Source of the DNA: CADEFQ01 sp035433705
GTDB lineage: Bacteria > Pseudomonadota > Gammaproteobacteria > Steroidobacterales > Steroidobacteraceae
Direction of reading: 5' to 3'
Assembly: GCA_035433705.1 (NCBI GenBank)
Contig: DAORVK010000010.1
Coordinates: forward strand, 1-64,000
DNA: 64,000 nt
Part shown: positions 63,051 to 64,000 of the stretch, piece after piece
How the letters are laid out: every line of letters begins with the position of its first letter
Numbering within the stretch: position 1 is the stretch's first letter
Program-made: the position numbers and the translations under genes
The notes under the pieces: model-generated
Told to the model about the DNA's origin: nothing
The model's database searches: none
What the model saw: only the letters and a program-made list of their open reading frames with translations

Positions 63051-64000
63051 ATGAAATGGCGGACGAAGTCGGTCGATCAGGTCCAGGCTGAATACGATCG
63101 CGGGGAACTGAAGCGCTCGCTTGGCCCCTGGCATCTCGTGCTGCTCGGCATCGGCTGCATCATTGGCGCCGGCATCTTCGTTCGCACCGGCAACGCCGCG
63201 GCGCTGCACGCGGGCCCCGCGGTGATGATTTCCTTCGTGATCGCGGGCGTCGTCTGCGCCTTCGCGGGCCTCTGTTATGCGGAGCTCGCATCGATGCTGC
63301 CGGTTTCGGGGTCCGCCTACACCTACACCTACACGACAATCGGCGAGTTCGGCGCGTGGATCATGGGTGCGCTGCTGCTGCTCGAGTACGGGCTCGCGGC
63401 GTCGGTGGTCGCGGTCGGCTGGTCCGGCTATGCGATGAGCCTGCTGCACGACCTCGGCCTCGGCATCCCCGCAGAGTTCACGCAGGCCATGGGCAAGCTC
63501 GTGATTGCGCATGCGACCACGTTCAGCATCAGCGACCCGCTCGTGAGCCTGAACGGTGTCACCGCGCGCCTCGCCGACGGCTCGCTTGTGCAATTCCTGT
63601 CTACGGGCACCGCGCACATTCCGGGAGTGCATCCGTCGGCGCTCGCGCTCTATGACGTCGTGGGGGGCAGCACCGGCAGCGGCTTCACGCTGACCAACGC
63701 CGCCGACATCCATCTCCCGCAGGAGACACAGGCCATACTCGCGAGCGCCGCCACGGTGCTCGATCCTGCGACGGGTCATTTGCGCGAACTGGCCGCCGGG
63801 GCGCAAGTCATCGCGCCCGCAGGGGCAGTCGTGCAGCTTCCGATCGGCTCGCTCGTGCCGATCGCTGCGGGCGCCGTCGTGACTTCGCTGTTGAATGTGC
63901 CCGCGGTCGTGATCGTGGTTGCGGTCACGCTGCTGCTCGTCATCGGCGTGTCCGAGTCGGCCACCGTCAACAATGTCATTGTCGCAATCAAGGTGGCGGT
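63051..64000 (+). CDS. APC-family amino acid permease, 3' end outside window
   Basis: 316 residues are in the window and the frame runs open to its end. Start MKWRTKSVDQVQ, then LGPWHLVLLGIGCIIGAGIFVRTG near 26-49 and CYAELASMLPVSGSAYTYTY near 80-99, as in the cationic-amino-acid (CAT/YfnA) branch. After helix 4 there is a hydrophilic stretch of about 120 residues (about 140-262) before the next helix pair, where relatives have around 30. Then SESATVNNVIVAIKVA, which is conserved in the branch. Substrate unknown. Confidence 0.88.
   Translation, partial: MKWRTKSVDQVQAEYDRGELKRSLGPWHLVLLGIGCIIGAGIFVRTGNAAALHAGPAVMISFVIAGVVCAFAGLCYAELASMLPVSGSAYTYTYTTIGEFGAWIMGALLLLEYGLAASVVAVGWSGYAMSLLHDLGLGIPAEFTQAMGKLVIAHATTFSISDPLVSLNGVTARLADGSLVQFLSTGTAHIPGVHPSALALYDVVGGSTGSGFTLTNAADIHLPQETQAILASAATVLDPATGHLRELAAGAQVIAPAGAVVQLPIGSLVPIAAGAVVTSLLNVPAVVIVVAVTLLLVIGVSESATVNNVIVAIKVA

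Overview
The window is a contiguous piece of a high-GC, gene-dense bacterial chromosome. Gene content and order (xerD-dsbC, fdxA, queA-tgt-yajC-secD-secF, zapE, a 1.6-kDa-residue-class NAD-glutamate dehydrogenase, rraB-like, tRNAs with encoded CCA) point to a gammaproteobacterium. The amino-acid and acyl-CoA catabolic load resembles the Xanthomonadales/Nevskiales/Steroidobacterales side, but that placement is inference. Genes are closely packed, often with ATGA or TGATG overlaps, and the only gene-free stretch above 300 bases is 21817-22359.

Left part (1-15.3 kb): the 3' part of tRNA-Arg(TCG), a SnoaL-like protein, then the oxidative pentose phosphate genes zwf and pgl facing a short-type 6-phosphogluconate dehydrogenase. 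Next come a TPR-GGDEF diguanylate cyclase and a tight run of metallo-hydrolase, double ABC ATPase, a serine-hydrolase-like lipoprotein lacking its catalytic motif, and an MFS exporter. The exporter reads into a leftover porin 3' end. A cytochrome-porin fusion of the Cyc2-like type follows, then a beta-propeller with a lysine-rich repeat tail, a tiny membrane peptide divergent from a LysR regulator, and a gamma-carbonic anhydrase.

Accessory island (14.6-22.4 kb): a TonB-like protein, a 2020-residue SpvB/FG-GAP/RHS polymorphic-toxin-like protein, a small gene directly behind it that looks like its immunity partner, and a noncoding stretch resembling the 5' part of a group II intron without its reverse transcriptase.

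Thiamin block (22.4-27.6 kb): behind a Rieske ferredoxin and a PhzF-family gene, a sigma70-like promoter and a clear TPP riboswitch drive a TonB-dependent receptor, a thiamin-binding small protein, a PnuT-type permease and a thiamin-kinase-like phosphotransferase. Together these form a complete-looking outer-membrane-to-cytosol thiamin salvage operon.

Middle (27.6-53.1 kb): ferredoxin, enoyl-CoA hydratase, RraB-like, YceI, GpmA, a glycosyltransferase, the large glutamate dehydrogenase divergent from 4-hydroxyphenylpyruvate dioxygenase, and an eight-gene minus-strand operon (TetR, thiolase, MCC beta subunit, enoyl-CoA hydratase, SDR, ETF-QO, acetoacetyl-CoA synthetase, ZapE) divergent from icmF. 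A palindromic operator candidate lies in the 52-bp gap between the TetR gene and icmF. A Phd-like/zeta-like toxin-antitoxin pair and dadA follow.

Right part (53.2-64 kb): PlsC-type acyltransferase, XerD, DsbC, FdxA, Nudix, DUF3313 lipoprotein, tRNA-Leu(CAA), the queuosine genes queA-tgt, the Sec accessory genes yajC-secD-secF, and the start of an APC-family permease with an unusually long loop, cut by the window end.
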